Shown in pieces: positions 29,748-39,627 of a DNA stretch of 64,000 bases. Source of the stretch: Ramlibacter montanisoli (GTDB lineage Bacteria > Pseudomonadota > Gammaproteobacteria > Burkholderiales > Burkholderiaceae_C); assembly GCF_013087525.1 (NCBI RefSeq), contig NZ_JABFCS010000001.1, forward strand, positions 620,001 to 684,000, written 5' to 3'. Each line of letters begins with the position of its first letter. The first letter of the stretch is position 1. The notes beneath the pieces are model-generated. The model was not told the DNA's origin, searched no databases, and saw nothing but the letters and a program-made list of their open reading frames with translations. The translations under genes were made by a program, and so were the position numbers.

Positions 29748-30461
29748 CTACTCCGCGATGCGGTCCGGCAGCAGCCGGTCGTACTCGGCGCGCACCGCGC
29801 GGTAGCACTCGCACGAGCGCAGTTCCAGGCCGGGGCGGTCCAGCACCGTGATGTGGCCCCGGTGGTAGCGCACCAGGCCGGCCTGCTGCAGCTTGCCCGC
29901 CGCCTCGGTCACGCCTTCGCGCCGCACCCCGAGCATGTTGGCGATCAGCTCCTGCGTCATCACCAGCTCGTTGCTGTGCAGGCGGTCCAGGCTCAGCAGC
30001 AGCCAGCGGCACAACTGCTGGTCCAGCGTGTGGTGGCGGTTGCAGACGGCCGTCTGCGCCATCTGCGTGATCAGGGCCTGCGTGTAGCGAAGCAGCAGGT
30101 GCGGCACGGGGCCGCCCTCGTTGAACTCCTGCATCAGGAAGGCACTGGGCAGGCGCAGGCCCAGGCCCGCGCTTTGCACCACGGCGCGGCTGGTGGTCGA
30201 TTCGCCGCCCATGAACAGCGAGATGCCCACCACGCCGTCGCGCCCGACGACGGCGATCTCGGTCGACGCGCCGTCGCGCATCACGCACAGCAGCGAGACG
30301 ATCGCCGTGGTGGGGAAGTAGACGTGGTTCATGCGCCAGCCCGACTCGGACAGCACCTCGCCGAGCGGCAGGGTCACCGGCTCGAGATGGGGCTCCCAGC
30401 GGGCCAGGCGGGCCGGCGGCAGGACGGCCAGCAGGGCATTGCCCTGCGCGAGGGTTGGCAT
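29748..30461 (-). CDS. Crp/Fnr-family transcriptional regulator
   Basis: 237 aa. N-terminal cyclic-nucleotide-binding-like jelly roll (VYFPTTAIVSLLCVMRDG, EIAVVGRDGVVGISLFMGGE) and a C-terminal helix-turn-helix (MTQELIANMLGVRREGVTEAAGKLQ). No N-terminal Fe-S cysteine cluster, so not an Fnr oxygen sensor. GGAG lies five bases upstream of ATG 30461. Convergent with the Bug gene; the second Crp/Fnr gene lies just upstream on the same strand. Confidence 0.87.
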   Translation of the reverse strand: MPTLAQGNALLAVLPPARLARWEPHLEPVTLPLGEVLSESGWRMNHVYFPTTAIVSLLCVMRDGASTEIAVVGRDGVVGISLFMGGESTTSRAVVQSAGLGLRLPSAFLMQEFNEGGPVPHLLLRYTQALITQMAQTAVCNRHHTLDQQLCRWLLLSLDRLHSNELVMTQELIANMLGVRREGVTEAAGKLQQAGLVRYHRGHITVLDRPGLELRSCECYRAVRAEYDRLLPDRIAE

Positions 30462-30565
30462 CGCGGCTCCACGCATGCGACGCCGCAAACCGGCAGCCTC
30501 CCGGCAGGCGTCGCCGGGCCAGTATAGACCTTGCTTGGTACGCAAGCGCACCAAAGGCAGCGCCC

Positions 30566-31310
30566 TCACATGGCCGGCGCGCCCAGGGTCTCGGCGTACG
30601 AGGCGCGGTCCGCCGCGTAGCAGGCACAGGCGGCGTCCTCCAGCCCCGGCCGGTCGAGGATGGCCAGCACGCCGCGGTGGTAGGCGATCAGCTGCCGCAG
30701 CTGCAGCGACGCCGCGGCGCGCGTGACGCCGGCGCGCCGCACGCCCAGGGTGGCGGCCAGGAATTCGTGGGTCGCGTGCAGGTCCTGCAGCGGGGCGCGG
30801 TCCTGCGTCATCAGCAGCCAGCGCGCCAGGCGCTGGTCGACGAAGTGGTCGCGGGTGCAGAGCACGCCCTGCGCCATCTGCGTGAGCGAGACCAGCACGT
30901 AGCCGTGCATGCGCGCCCGGAACGCGCCGCCCGCGCGCAGCTCGCCGCGCAGCCGCGTGCCGCTCATGCGCCACGCCGCACCCGGCTTCACCACGGTCGC
31001 CCGCTGTGCGGAGGTCTTCGCGCCCAGCACCAGCGGAATGCCGACCATGCCTTCGGGTCCCACCAGGGCCACCTCGAAGCCGTCGTGCCTGCGTGCCGTC
31101 GCCATGCGCAGCGAAACGATGGCGTCCAAGGGAAAGAAGGCGTGCGCGGCGGGCACGCCGGGGGACATGAGCACGTCGCCCGCCGCGAGTTCGACGGCCT
31201 CGCAGGCCGCGGCCACCCGCTCGCGCGCGCGCGGCGCGGGGCAGCGCGGCCAGCAGGCCGTTGCCGCCCGCGTGCGCCGGCGGCGCGGGGGTGGGGAGGG
31301 AGTCCTTCAC
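30566..31310 (-). CDS. Crp/Fnr-family transcriptional regulator, frameshifted
   Basis: About 247 aa and similar in layout to the downstream gene: sensor FFPLDAIVSLRMATARRHDG, VALVGPEGMVGIPLVLGA, DNA-binding HEFLAATLGVRRAGVTRAAASL. The N-terminus from GTG 31310 (MKDSLPTPAPPAHAGG) is out of frame until one extra G in GGGG at 31238-31241 is removed, giving LPAPRARERVAAACEA. A GTG at 31216 would give a shorter protein. Both genes probably arose by duplication. Confidence 0.78.
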
Positions 31311-31464
31311 GCCCTCAGGATGGGCGGCAAATCGCGCGACGTCTGCACGGTGGAGTACACAGCGGGCGGCTGCGCGCCGGTGGCAGGGCCATGTTGTGTG
31401 CGCATCCGTACAGACCGCCCGGGCCGGCGTGCCGACAATGGCCTTGTCACCAGTGGAGTCCTGC

Positions 31465-31731
31465 ATGTCCCGTCCAGCCCCTTCCCGCAAGTACATCGCC
31501 GCCCTGGAGGCTGCGGGGGACTGGAGCGACCAAGACGTGGTGGTGAGCGGAACCGACGCGCAGGAGCGCGCCGTGCGCATTTCGCGCTCCGAGGCGGCGG
31601 TGCCGGCCGCCCTGGTGCGGCGCTGGCTCCAGGTCCGCGACGCGCTGCGCGAACCGCGCCTGAAGGTGGTGGCGGCCTTCGTGTCGGCCGACGGCTTCCT
31701 GTTCATCGCGTCGGCCCGGCCGGAGCGCTAG
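31465..31731 (+). CDS. Hypothetical protein (88 aa)
   Basis: Starts MSRPAPSRKYIAALEAAGDW and ends SADGFLFIASARPER. GGAG lies just upstream. Basic, soluble, no recognised domain. The stop overlaps by four bases the 3' end of the convergent sensor-domain gene. Confidence 0.6.
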   Translation: MSRPAPSRKYIAALEAAGDWSDQDVVVSGTDAQERAVRISRSEAAVPAALVRRWLQVRDALREPRLKVVAAFVSADGFLFIASARPER

Positions 31732-32404
31732 TTCTTCCCGAAGTCATCCTTCAGTTCCTCCACCGTGGGGCCACCCACCTGCCTGGTCATCGCGGCGAGG
31801 CTGCGCTTCAGGATCGCCCCCGTGGACCCGGAGATCGGCAGGTTGCCGATCTCGAGCGCGGCGACGGCGTAGGTGGCCGTGGCGAGCGAACTGCGCAGCG
31901 ATTGCCGCAGGCCCTCGCGCGATTCGCCCGCTTCGCCCTGCCTTTCCGCAGCCAGGGACAAATCGCGGTGGTTGCTGAAGGCGGTCACCGCGCTGGCGAT
32001 GCCGTTGTCCAGGCAGCGGTTGAGCGTGCGGAACTCGTGCACCGCGAAGGGCGCGTCCATCTCGAAGGCGAGGTCCGTGATCGCTTGGCACAGGTCGCCG
32101 TAGTCGTGCACGACCTCGTCCACCGAAAAGCCCAGGGCCAGGAGCTCCTTGCCGTGCGCGCCGGCGCTCACCCCCATCTCGGAGACGAACAGGAGTCACC
32201 GCCCGGCGGCCCGGAAATGCGCAAGCTTTCCAGGGGCTTCCGCTGCTCCTCCGCCTCCAGCGTGCGCTGCAGCTGGGCCAGGAACAGCGGGATGCCATTG
32301 CGCACCTGCACTGTCGTCGCCTCCCGCATGGGGCGCTCGGATACCTTCTGGGCACACCGGTCCAGCAGCTCCTCGCGGTGGGTGGCCAGAAAACTCGACA
32401 TCAT
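31728..32404 (-). CDS. RsbRD N-terminal-like sensor protein, frameshifted
   Basis: About 225 aa helical protein. MMSSFLATHREELLDRCAQK and the central DYGDLCQAITDLAFEMDAPF match the N-terminal sensor domain found on RsbR-type stressosome proteins and some histidine kinases. Here no STAS or kinase domain follows, so it is a free-standing sensor. One base is missing at about 32192 (CC for CCC on the coding strand); restoring it gives GGDSLFVSEMGVSAGAHG. Confidence 0.7.
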
Positions 32405-32494
32405 GGACAGGGACCTTCACACGGCCAGACCGTGCAAGGGACAGGGTGGGCCGCGCGGCCGGGCGCGTCTGTGCGGCAGCGCACGGACGGGGCA

Positions 32495-32788
32495 CTACAC
32501 CGGCGTCTTCTTGTCCAGCGCCTTGCTCCAGTACAGGACTTCGATGTCCTGGCGCAACCCGCAGGTGTAGAACGGGTCCGTGGTCATGAGGTCGAGCACG
32601 TGCTGCCTGGAAGGCGCCTCGACGATCCAGAGGCCGCCTTTGGGAACGTGGCTGGGCTCGACGCGCAGCGATCCGGCCACCAGGACCGTATCCTGATGTT
32701 CCGCGACCCAGCGGATGTGCGCCTCGAGGTGGGCGGCACGCAGCTCGCCGTGGCCGGGCTGGTCGGTGAAGAGGACGGCAAAGAGCAT
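32495..32788 (-). CDS. YciI-family protein
   Basis: 97 aa. YCII domain signature: RAAHLEAHIRWVAEHQDTVL, AGSLRVEP, GLWIVEAPSRQHVLDLMTTDPFYT. Ferredoxin-like fold with conserved His/Asp pair; enzymatic role poorly known. Stands 39 bases downstream of the hydrolase gene on the same strand. Confidence 0.9.
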   Translation of the reverse strand: MLFAVLFTDQPGHGELRAAHLEAHIRWVAEHQDTVLVAGSLRVEPSHVPKGGLWIVEAPSRQHVLDLMTTDPFYTCGLRQDIEVLYWSKALDKKTPV

Positions 32789-32827
32789 GGCAATGCAGTC
32801 GCGGTCAGCCGGCGGACGGCAGGCCGA

Positions 32828-33639
32828 TCACTTCTGCGTCCCCGCCACTTCCGCGATCCAGCGCGCAATCTCCTCCCGCGCCGCCGACGGCGCGTCGATG
32901 TGGCTGGCGTCGGGTTCGGCCATCCGGGTGAGCGCGTGCCGGGGCAGGGCGTCGAACATCATCGGCCTGATGCGCACCAGCCCGGGGTAGTCGTTCTTCG
33001 GCGCGACGAAGAGCACGGGCACCTGCGGGCCCAGGGCCTTGGCCGATTTCAGCTGGTTCATCGCGCCGTCCGGATCGAACCAGGTGAGCCAGGCCGCGGG
33101 CGCGCTGGTGACGGCGAAGCTGCCCTTGGCGTTCTCGTAGTCGCTCAGGCGCGCCTTCTCGTGGCCCTTGCCCTCCGCCACCAGCCTGCGCGCCTGGTCC
33201 ACAACCGCGCCCAGCTCCTTGCGGAACACCTGGTTGGCGACGTTGCCGCCCGGGGCGATGGCGATCACGCCGTCCACCGGGCGCTTGCCGCCGTAGTACA
33301 GCGCGAACACGCCCCCTGGCTGTGCCCCGCGACGAACACCTTGCCCGCGCCCCTGGCCCGCATCGCATCCAGCGCCGCATCCACTTCCTTTTCGGCAGCG
33401 TCCACGGGCACGTCGTATTCGCGCCGGCCCGACCAGGGCATCTCGAGGTTGGCGACGAGGTAACCCCTCTGCTCCAGGAAGGAAGCCAGGCCGTTGACGT
33501 GGCGGGCGGGCGAGCCGCCCTTGCCGTGCATCACCACCACGGCGATGCCCGGTGCCGCCGGCGCCTGGGCCGGCGCGAGCTGGGCGAAGGCGAGGGTCGC
33601 GGCCGCGAGCAGGCGGGGGATGAGGCGGATGCAGCGCAT
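32828..33639 (-). CDS. Secreted alpha/beta hydrolase (DUF3530/dienelactone-like), frameshifted
   Basis: About 270 aa with signal peptide (MRCIRLIPRLLAAATLAFA). Oxyanion segment VVVMHGKGGSP, nucleophile elbow GHSQGG, acid in APKNDYPG and histidine in DASHIDAP. One C is missing in CCCCC at 33312-33316, right after the nucleophile; restoring it gives GHSQGGVFALYYGG. Substrate unknown. Confidence 0.83.
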
Positions 33640-33650
33640 GTCTCGCCGGA

Positions 33651-34460
33651 TTAGACCGTGCCGCGCGCGATCCCGCAAACCGCCCAGGCCCGCGCGCGCA
33701 GCGCGATCGACCCGTCGGCCGCCGCCGGCAATGCGGACTGCAGCCTGGCCCTCAGCGCCGCGCGCTGTTCTTCGCCCAGCGACATGGCGTACGCCGGCGC
33801 CGGCCCCTGGCCGCCGAGGAAGGGCTGCCAGTAGTCGTCGAAGCCGGCGAACTTCGCGCTGACGTCGAGCGGGGCGGTCTTCACCTGTTCGAGGCCGGCC
33901 GCCGCGAACGCAGCCTGCAAGGCCGCGGGATGGCACAAGGGGAAGCGCGGTCCTTCATGCAGCGCAGCGGCCGCGGGATCCAGCGCCACTGCCGCGTCCC
34001 AGAAGGACTTGATGATCTCCATGCCGCCGGCGTAGTCCCAGACATAGGCCGCGATGGTTCCGCCCGGCGCCGTCACCCGCCGCATCTCCGCCAGCGCCGC
34101 CGACACGTCGGGAACGAAGTTCAGCACCAGGCCGGAGGCGACCACGTCGCATGTGCCCGCAGCGAGCGGGATTGCCGCCGCATGGCCGGCGAGCACGCGG
34201 GCCCGGCCGGCCAGGTGCTGCTCGGCCAGCTGGCGAAAGCCATCCGAAGGTTCGACCCCCGCCACGCTGCGTGGCGCGCAGCGGTCGAGGATCGCCGCGG
34301 ACAGGGCTCCCGTGCCGCAGCCGACGTCCAGCCAGCGCAGGCCGGGCGGCTGGTCCAGCCACGACAGGAAGAGGGGCGCGACCTGGCGGCTCCAGCGGCC
34401 GATGTACTGCTCGTACGGGCTGCCGCGCTCCCAGGTGTCGGAAACCTGCGTCTTGCTCAT
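33651..34460 (-). CDS. Class I SAM-dependent methyltransferase
   Basis: 269 aa. SAM-binding motif I LDVGCGTGALS, motif II region VEPSDGF, and post-motif MRRVTAPGGTIAAYVWDYAG, as in UbiE/type 11 methyltransferases. Substrate unknown. Eleven bases upstream of the hydrolase start on the same strand, so possibly cotranscribed. Confidence 0.88.
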   Translation of the reverse strand: MSKTQVSDTWERGSPYEQYIGRWSRQVAPLFLSWLDQPPGLRWLDVGCGTGALSAAILDRCAPRSVAGVEPSDGFRQLAEQHLAGRARVLAGHAAAIPLAAGTCDVVASGLVLNFVPDVSAALAEMRRVTAPGGTIAAYVWDYAGGMEIIKSFWDAAVALDPAAAALHEGPRFPLCHPAALQAAFAAAGLEQVKTAPLDVSAKFAGFDDYWQPFLGGQGPAPAYAMSLGEEQRAALRARLQSALPAAADGSIALRARAWAVCGIARGTV

Positions 34461-34525
34461 CGCCTGCCACCTCCGGGGACGGGAACCGCGATGAACGAGG
34501 TTCTACACCACTGGCGGCGGGCGCA

Positions 34526-34972
34526 TCAGACCTTGTGGCAGACCAGGCAGAGCAGGTCGCCCGTGACGCGCAGGTACATGTTCGGTTGCGGCGGCGGCGC
34601 CACCTCGCCGTGTTCGCGGTGGCAGGAGGCGCATTCGACCTGGCCGTTGATGCCGAACAGCTGCACTTCGTCGGAATCGGCGATGCCGTTGCCGTTGCGG
34701 TCGAAGAAGACGATGTCGTCCGTCAGCGCTGTCGGTCGGATGTAGTCGGGGTTGTGGGCCGGCGGGTAGGCCATGCCGGTCGGGTGCTGCCGCTCCGGCG
34801 AGATGAAGAAATCGAAGAAGTCCTTCGCGCCCGAACCCGGCGCCGGATCCAGGTGGCACATCGCGCAATCGACATACGCCCCGTGGACCTCGCCCGTGGA
34901 GCCCAGACCGAGGAGCGATGCCAGCACGCAGGACGCCGCCAGCTTCACTCCCCACCACCGATTTTTTTTCAT
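34526..34972 (-). CDS. Periplasmic cytochrome with three CXXCH motifs and an EF-hand-like loop
   Basis: 148 aa. Signal peptide MKKNRWWGVKLAASCVLASL...VHGA, then heme-binding motifs CAMCH, CASCH and CLVCH. Between hemes 1 and 2 lies DRNGNGIADSDE, a calcium-binding EF-hand/dockerin-like loop. Probably a small multiheme electron carrier in the periplasm. GGGGAAG precedes ATG 34972. No partner reductase lies nearby. Confidence 0.8.
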   Translation of the reverse strand: MKKNRWWGVKLAASCVLASLLGLGSTGEVHGAYVDCAMCHLDPAPGSGAKDFFDFFISPERQHPTGMAYPPAHNPDYIRPTALTDDIVFFDRNGNGIADSDEVQLFGINGQVECASCHREHGEVAPPPQPNMYLRVTGDLLCLVCHKV

Positions 34973-35092
34973 GTGGCTTCCCCTCTGCGGGGGGATTGTA
35001 TACCTCGATTGCTGCGTTGCAACATGGTTCGGTCGCCTGCCGGATCCATGCAAGCACCGCGCCCTTATCGGGGCAATGCCATTTCGCGCGTT

Positions 35093-35641
35093 CTAGCGCG
35101 CGTCGAGTTCCTTGATCATCTCGGTAGTGATCGCCTGGACCTGCTTTTCCGTCATCGCCGAAAAGACGCCCTGCCAGGCGGTGGACGTCGTCGCGTACTT
35201 GCGCGCGCCGACCTGCTGGCGTTGCGGCAGTTCGTAGAAACGCGCGTCGGCGTCGATGTAGGCGTTGCCCGTGAGGATGCCCAGGCCGTAGCGCGCGCCC
35301 GGCGAGATGTAGCGGTAGTCGTTGATCGTTACGACGATCAGCGTCGCCGGCTCCGTGGCGCCGGAAGGCTCGACGTCGTAGTAGGTAAACGGCTTACCCG
35401 CGGCACCTGCGGCCGCGGCCATCGCCGAGCGCCATTCCGTGCGGAACAGCTCCCAGTCCGCCGACTTCTGCATCGAGGCTGGGCTGGGCTGCACGTACAG
35501 GGCCACGCGCCGGGTGGCAGCGGGGCTGACCTTGAGCGCCGCGTCGGCGCCGCCCGGACGTTGCACGCTGGCGGCGCAGCCGGCCAGGAGTGTCGCGAGG
35601 GCGACGATGAGGAGGGTGAGCAGTTTCTGCATGCTGTTCAT
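35093..35641 (-). CDS. Lipoprotein, DUF4410/DUF3313-like
   Basis: 182 aa. Lipobox LLAGC at residue about 22 (MNSMQKLLTLLIVALATLLA). The mature part has strands and a conserved YRYISPGARYGLGILTGNAY, like small outer-membrane-associated lipoproteins. Family assignment is loose. AAGGCG precedes ATG 35641. Confidence 0.65.
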   Translation of the reverse strand: MNSMQKLLTLLIVALATLLAGCAASVQRPGGADAALKVSPAATRRVALYVQPSPASMQKSADWELFRTEWRSAMAAAAGAAGKPFTYYDVEPSGATEPATLIVVTINDYRYISPGARYGLGILTGNAYIDADARFYELPQRQQVGARKYATTSTAWQGVFSAMTEKQVQAITTEMIKELDAR

Positions 35642-35779
35642 GTTCGCCTTAAGGAATCCATGCGGGCCGACGGAAAGCCAGGGGTCGCGGGCGGCCGTCA
35701 CACTATCGCAGCGTCGCCCGGCTGCCAAGTCCGGAGTGAACGGGATGCCGACGAGATCAAGGAAATCGCGTGCGTGCCC

Positions 35780-36294
35780 TCAGAGCCAGCGTCGGGTGTG
35801 GCTGCGATACCGGAGATAAGCCTCGCCAAACTTGGCCTTCAGTGCCCGCTCTTCCGGCCCGATCTGGAAGCGGTTCACATACCCCACGAAAGCGATCGGA
35901 CCGAGCCACACCAGCGGGGAGTCCAGCCTGACCGCGTAAGCCACGAGCAAGAGCAGCAGGCTCAGGTACATCGGATTGCGCGACACGCGAAAGATGCCGC
36001 CGGTCACCAGGCTGCTCGCCCGGTTCGGGGAGAAGGGGTTGATGGTGGTGCGCGCTCGGAACATCGAGGCGGCCGCGGCCAGCACCACGCCCGCGCTGGC
36101 CTGCGAAAGGGCGACCCCGGCGACCATGCGCCAGGCCGACGGGTCGAGGGTCACGCCGGCGGCCATGGCGTACAGCTTCATGCAGGCGCCGACCACGATC
36201 GCCACCACGGGGGCGGGGACCTTCGTCTCCAGGGAGCGAGCCAGCCGGCTTCGGGAAGCGGCGTTGCTTTCACCGGGGAGACGGACAGGTTCAT
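35780..36294 (-). CDS. Isoprenylcysteine/phospholipid methyltransferase-like membrane protein, probable frameshift
   Basis: About 171 aa with four to five helices. The C-terminal NPMYLSLLLLLVAYAVRL, GPEERALKAKFGEAYLRYR is typical of the ICMT/PEMT membrane methyltransferases. The N-terminus from ATG 36294 (MNLSVSPVKATPLP) joins the body (SLETKVPAPVVAIVV) only if one base is restored near 36245; otherwise translation would start at GTG 36208. Substrate unknown. Confidence 0.75.
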
Positions 36295-36325
36295 GGGGCT
36301 CAACTCGAAGAAGACGAGATATTAG

Positions 36326-36913
36326 CTAGCCGCCCATCTCCCTCCACCCCGCCGGCTTGGGGCAGATGAAGTCGTCGCGGCCCGCGGCCACGCCGGCATG
36401 TTTGGCGCTGTAGCGGCCGGTGGCCCGGGACACCGACCAGGTCCAGGTCTTCCCCGGTTCGATCCCGTTCATGCCGCACCACGGCTTCATGTCCACGCGT
36501 TCCAGGCAGGCCTTCACCGCGATGCGTTGCGCGCACACGTTGCGGTGGTAGGTGTGGAAGCGCCGCGACTCGCGATCCAGCTTGCTGTCGCCCCAGGAGC
36601 CCAGCGACTGCAGGCAGCGGTCTTCCGCGACCCAGCACGAATACTTCTCGTAGCCGGGCATCTTGCCGCCGGTGTTGTCGTTCGCGGTGCGGGCCTTGCC
36701 CGGCTTCGCGTCCGGGCGGGCGCCCTTGGCCTTCTCCGGCGGGTCGTCGCAGCGCACCCGGATCGTGGTCATGGCGTCCTCGCGGATGCCCAGCCTGCGC
36801 CGGCAATCGTCCAGTTGCGCGGGGGCGAACTGGCCGTCGCCGGTCTGCGCCGGCGCCATCGGGCACAGCGTGGCGAACACGGCGGCCGCCATGATGCGGG
36901 CGGCGCGGATCAT
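36326..36913 (-). CDS. Hypothetical secreted Cys-rich protein (195 aa)
   Basis: Signal peptide MIRAARIMAAAVFATLCPMAP, then a domain with eight or more cysteines (DDCRRR, VRCDDPP, YSCWVAEDRCLQ, NVCAQRIAVKACLER, KPWCGMN, DFICPK), suggesting disulfides. No family recognised. The ATG overlaps the stop of the large coiled-coil gene (ATGA), and both proteins carry similar Cys/Trp-rich segments, so they may act together in the envelope. Confidence 0.65.
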   Translation of the reverse strand: MIRAARIMAAAVFATLCPMAPAQTGDGQFAPAQLDDCRRRLGIREDAMTTIRVRCDDPPEKAKGARPDAKPGKARTANDNTGGKMPGYEKYSCWVAEDRCLQSLGSWGDSKLDRESRRFHTYHRNVCAQRIAVKACLERVDMKPWCGMNGIEPGKTWTWSVSRATGRYSAKHAGVAAGRDDFICPKPAGWREMGG

Positions 36914-39418
36914 CGCAGCAGCTTGTCCTGGTCGAAGAACGGGTCGTAGGTCGGCATGGCCTGTTCGTCGGGACGCAGCGGGCGTCCGCAGTTGAAGGAC
37001 TGGCCGCCGGTGCGCGGCGTGGGCGAGTAGCCGTGGCCGTCGGGGCAATCCACCATGCTCAGCGCCGCCTTGAGCGACTTGCCCCAGCCGCCGTTTTGCA
37101 GCGGCCCGTTGCAGCGGTACTCGCCGCCGGGCTTCTGCATGCACCAGGCGCGCGCCGGTCCGCGCGAAGCTGCGGCGACCTTGCGGGCTTCGTCGCGGGC
37201 ACGCTCTTCCTTCGCGCGGGCTTCCTCGCGCGCACGGGCCTGCTCGCGCGCTTCGCGCGCCTTCGCCTCCTCGCGGGCGCGGGCTTCGTCGCGCGCCTTC
37301 GCTTCCTCGCGCGCGCGCTCCTCGCGGGCTCGCGCCTCGTCCCGGGCACGCGCCTGCTCGCGCGCACGTGCCTCGTCCCGCGCACGGGCTTCGTCGCGGG
37401 CACGCGCCTCGTCGCGCGCGCGAGCCCCGGCGCGATCGCGCTCGGCGGCTTCCTCGCGCGCGCGGCTGCTGGCGCGCTGGTCACGCTGCATCGCTTCTTC
37501 GCGCGCCTGTGCATAGGCGCGAGCGTCCCGGTCGCGCGCTTCCTGGCGTGCTTGCGCGGCCGCGCGGGCCTCGCGTTCCTGCTGCGCCTGCCGTGCTTCC
37601 TGCTGCGCGCGCGCCTGCGCCTGCAGGTTGTTCAGGTATTGCTGCTGTTGCTGCCGCTGCGCCTGGCCCGCGGACAGTTCGGAGGCCAGCGTGTTGGTGA
37701 AGGACTGGAACATGCGCGCCTGGTTGATGCGTTCCTGCTCGCGCTCCGCGCGTTGCTCGCGGGCGCGCTCGGCGGCGGCGATGCGGCGCTCTTCCTCCTC
37801 GCGGGCACGCTGCTCGGCGAGCCGGCGCGCCTCTTCCTGCCGGCGCACCGCGGCCACGGTGTGCGGCGCGTTCTGCACTTCGTCCGCCGTCGCGGGCTTC
37901 TGCAGCAGGGGATCGCTGAACATCCCGCCCGCGACCTGCAGCCCGCCGTCCTGGAAGCGGTAGCCGGTGAAGCGGTGCTCGATGCTGCGCGGGCTGGACT
38001 TCGGCAGTTCCTCGAGGGCGATCGCGCCGCCGGCATCCAGCTTGCCGGCCAGGCGATGGCTGCCATCGCGGCTGGCCAGCTCGATCTGCCCCGGCTTGCC
38101 GGTCCGCACGTCGTAGTCGATGGTGCTGCACTCGCCGCTGCGGCAGAAGCCCGTGGTCACGCGCATCGCCTGGCCCGGCTTCACCCATTCCACTTCGGTC
38201 CAGGCGGTGGCACTGGAAGTGCCCAGCCACACCGGGCCCTTGTCCGCGGCTTCCGCGAAGGCGCCCCAGCGCTTGACCAGCGCGGCGAGCTGGCGCTGCC
38301 GCTGCTCCTCCTCGCGCTTGCGCTTGGCTTCGGCGGCGGCCTGCAGCTTGGCTTCCGCCGCTGCCTGCGCCGCGGCCCGCTTTTCCTCCTCGGCGCGGGC
38401 CTTCGCTTCGGCGCGCGCCTGCGCCTCGGCGGCGGCGCGCGCAGCGGCGGCCTCCGCATCGGCCTTGGCCTGCGCGCGATCCATCTCCGCCAGCATCGAC
38501 TGCGCCGTGCCGGCAGACAGCGTGACGTTCAACTTCGCCAGCGCCGCCATGTCCTCGCGCGTCGGCCGCCTGGCTTCCTGCCCCGCGACCACCGCCACCT
38601 GCCGGGCCGCGTCGTAGCGGTAGGCGGACCGCGACTGCGCGCCGCCGACCAGCACCTCCCCGTGGGCTGCACCTCGCCCAGGTCCTCGCGCCCGTCGTCC
38701 CACAGCATGTCGAAGCGCGCCAGCCCGCGCAGGTTGCCGAAGCTCACGCGCGAGGCCTCGGGGTGCGCCACCGCGAAGCCCTTGCGGTATTTGCACTGGC
38801 CACCCTCGCAGCTGACGATGTTCACGGCCGCCAGCGCACCGGGCACCTTCCACTGCAGGTCCAGCACCACGTGCCGGTTCTTGTCCGGGCCCCACGTGTA
38901 CATCCAGGGTGTGCCGACCAGCGAGGACCAGGCGCCCCAGCGCTTCTGCGTTTCCGCCGCGTCGGTGGTCTTGATGGCATCGAGCTCGCGCACCACGTCG
39001 TCGGTGATGCGCGCGGCACCGAACACGGGCGCCTCGTTGGGCACGGCGCGCGACGTGAAGCGGCGCGGCTCGGGCTGGCCGCCGAAGAGATTCTTGAAGC
39101 GATCGACGACTTCGCCGGGAGAGGGCGCTTGCGCCGGGTCGGCGATCACGGGGCCTCGCCGCCTTCCGCGCCGGTGACCGGCAAGGGACCCGTGCTTCCG
39201 GCTGGGGGCTGGTTCTGGCGCACGGCGTCGATGGTGGAGCCGAGGAAGCCCTTGAACTTGTCGACGAGTTCCGCCGGCGATGGAGCGGCCGGTGCGGGCG
39301 CTGCGCCTGCGGGTGACGCTGGCGTTTCGGTGGGAGTCGGTGGAGTGTCCTGGGCGAGCGAGTGAAGGTGGACGAAGAACAGCGGGACCAGCAGGGCGCG
39401 CGTCGTGAACAGCGTCAT
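36910..39418 (-). CDS. Large secreted coiled-coil protein with Ala/Arg/Glu repeats, two frameshifts
   Basis: About 836 aa. Signal peptide MTLFTTRALLVPLFFVHLHS; then a duplicated short motif (PSPAELVDKFKGFLG and PSPGEVVDRFKNLFG), a beta domain (WGAWSSLVGTPWMYTWG), a first coiled coil, a related second beta domain (WGAFAEAADKGPVWLG), a very long charged coil of tandem AREEARARDEARARE units (37180-37480) and a C-terminal Cys domain (AWCMQKPGGEYRCNG). No family recognised. One base is missing at 39150-39153 (after GGEAP) and one at 38664-38666. The periplasmic coil could span or bind the wall (inference). Confidence 0.6.
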
Positions 39419-39627
39419 TCGAAGGACCAGGTCTTTGCGCACCCGGCTGTGGCTGAGGTGGGCGCGATTACATCACGATACAAATGGCGCGTCGATGCGG
39501 CGAGAGGGAGATAGTCGTTTGCGGGCGACGGGTGCACGCGCGGGGCGCGGGAAGGAGTACGAAAGTTGCAGGAAGGATCGAGCGGGCCGACCCGCTGCTG
39601 CCGGCAGCTACCGATATGCGGGCAGGG

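Noticed and set aside
37180..37480. Tandem repeat possibly read as CRISPR or satellite
   Set aside because: Repeats are codon-level Ala/Arg/Glu units in an open frame with no unique spacers.
39146..39442. Separate small secreted protein upstream of the coiled-coil gene
   Set aside because: It supplies the missing signal peptide and a copy of the PSPxElVDkFK motif; one base in the GGGG run joins both into one protein.
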